Assembly: GCA_028722305.1 (NCBI GenBank)
Contig: JAQYHB010000039.1
Span: 1-64,000, forward strand
Length of the DNA: 64,000 nucleotides
Direction of reading: 5' to 3'
Source: Spirochaetales bacterium
Lineage (GTDB): Bacteria > Spirochaetota > Spirochaetia > Sphaerochaetales > Sphaerochaetaceae
Part shown: positions 63,311 through 64,000 of the stretch, piece after piece
Layout of the letters: every line of letters begins with the position of its first letter
How positions within the stretch are numbered: position 1 is the stretch's first letter
Program-made: the position numbers and the translations under genes
Notes under the pieces: generated by a model
Told to the model about the DNA's origin: nothing
Databases searched by the model: none
The model's input: the letters and a program-made list of their open reading frames with translations, nothing else

Positions 63311-64000
63311 ATGGGAAGAATAGAGCTTAAGAATATCAACAAGTATTACGGGAAGAACCATGTTCTCAAGGACATCAACCTTATTGCTGAGGAAGGCGAC
63401 TTTCTGACACTTCTCGGCCCTTCCGGATGTGGAAAAACTACAACACTCCGGGTTATCGCTGGATTGGAGAAGCCACAAACTGGAGAGATATTTCTTGATG
63501 GCAAACAGATTGTCAATGCAGGTGAACAGTTCTATGTTGATCCAGGAAAAAGGGGAATGGACTTAGTATTCCAATCCTATGCGCTCTGGCCTCATATGAC
63601 GGTGTTTGACAACGTTGCTTTTGGCCTTGTGGTAAAAAAGATGCCCTCCGTTGTCATCAAACAGAAAGTCATGGCGGCGCTTGATCGGATGCGGATTGGC
63701 TCATATTCACAACGATATCCTTCCGAACTTTCTGGGGGACAACAGCAAAGAGTCGCCATTGCCCGCGCAATTGTTTCAGGCGCAAAGGTATTGCTTCTGG
63801 ACGAGCCATTATCCAATCTCGATGCAAAACTCCGAGTGGAGATGCGCTCTGAGCTCAAACGGTTGCACCACGATCTCGGAACGACCATTGTGTATGTTAC
63901 GCATGACCAGGTTGAGGCGTTGACTATGTCGACAAAGATTGCGATTTTCTTCGAGGGTGTTCTTGAACAAGTCGCATCTCCGATGGAACTTTACCAGAAC
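63311..64000 (+). CDS. ABC importer ATPase, truncated by window end
   Basis: 230 residues visible; the frame runs past the last base. It starts 'MGRIELKNINKYYGKNHVLK' after GGAG. Walker A is 'GPSGCGKTTTLRVIAGLE', the Q-loop is 'VFQSYALWPHMTV', the signature is 'LSGGQQQRVAIARAIV', Walker B is 'VLLLDEPLSNLDAKLR' and the H-loop is 'VYVTHDQVEALTMS'. This is the CUT1/iron-type (MalK/FbpC) class. It follows the permease gene by 18 bp and should energise it. Confidence 0.93.
   Translation, partial: MGRIELKNINKYYGKNHVLKDINLIAEEGDFLTLLGPSGCGKTTTLRVIAGLEKPQTGEIFLDGKQIVNAGEQFYVDPGKRGMDLVFQSYALWPHMTVFDNVAFGLVVKKMPSVVIKQKVMAALDRMRIGSYSQRYPSELSGGQQQRVAIARAIVSGAKVLLLDEPLSNLDAKLRVEMRSELKRLHHDLGTTIVYVTHDQVEALTMSTKIAIFFEGVLEQVASPMELYQN

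Noticed and set aside
1-64000. CRISPR array
   Set aside because: No regularly spaced repeats of 24-40 bp with unique spacers were seen on reading the window.

Overview
The window looks like the replication-origin region of a spirochaete, probably a Sphaerochaeta-like member of the Sphaerochaetaceae. This rests on gene content: exported substrate-binding proteins whose signal peptides end in 'FAGG', TRAP and ABC transporters, YesMN-type two-component systems, fermentative genes such as butyrate kinase, and a cyclophilin-FKBP fusion. I read it from protein content alone and ran no database search.

Layout. (1) 1-6.2 kb: the end of a PHP phosphatase gene, then an island of decayed mobile DNA. 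It holds ISL3, IS21 and IS3 remnants, a frameshifted phage terminase, a sigma-54 activator fragment, and one intact AT-rich module (XRE regulator, D12 adenine methyltransferase, HNH nuclease) that reads as a small restriction-modification system. (2) 6.2-6.6 kb: a cluster of DnaA boxes, about 22 kb from dnaA. (3) 6.6-12 kb: murA (Asp in place of the catalytic Cys), an adenosine-kinase-like gene, a DUF362 gene, a 34-codon ORF and metK behind a SAM-II-type riboswitch. (4) 12-18.4 kb: a TRAP transporter operon with its own histidine kinase, response regulator and a second, lipoprotein solute-binding protein. (5) 18.5-22.4 kb: a MarR-controlled heterodimeric ABC exporter. (6) 22.5-35 kb: the origin core. 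jag, yidC, rnpA, rpmH, DUF721, recF, dnaN and dnaA lie on the minus strand, and gyrB and gyrA diverge on the plus strand. oriC is most likely the 240 bp dnaN-dnaA spacer, which carries five DnaA-box-like sites. (7) 35-40 kb: the segregation locus. It holds nfu, parA, parB, the cyclophilin-FKBP gene, radA and three parS sites. One parS forms an arm of the nfu terminator and another lies inside a coding sequence. (8) 40-61 kb: housekeeping, metabolic and efflux genes (buk, TraB-family, radical SAM, FprA, pepD, nagA, two tandem MATE pumps, YgiQ, a trehalase-like glycosidase, an EAL protein, an SDR). (9) 61.4-64 kb: the start of an AT-richer ABC importer (fused permease plus ATPase, cut by the window end).

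Recurring themes. Several genes without a Shine-Dalgarno sequence have a promoter whose -10 box ends exactly 6 nt before the start codon, which predicts leaderless mRNAs. Gene direction switches at dnaA/gyrB, as expected for bidirectional replication from this point. No tRNA, rRNA or CRISPR array was seen.
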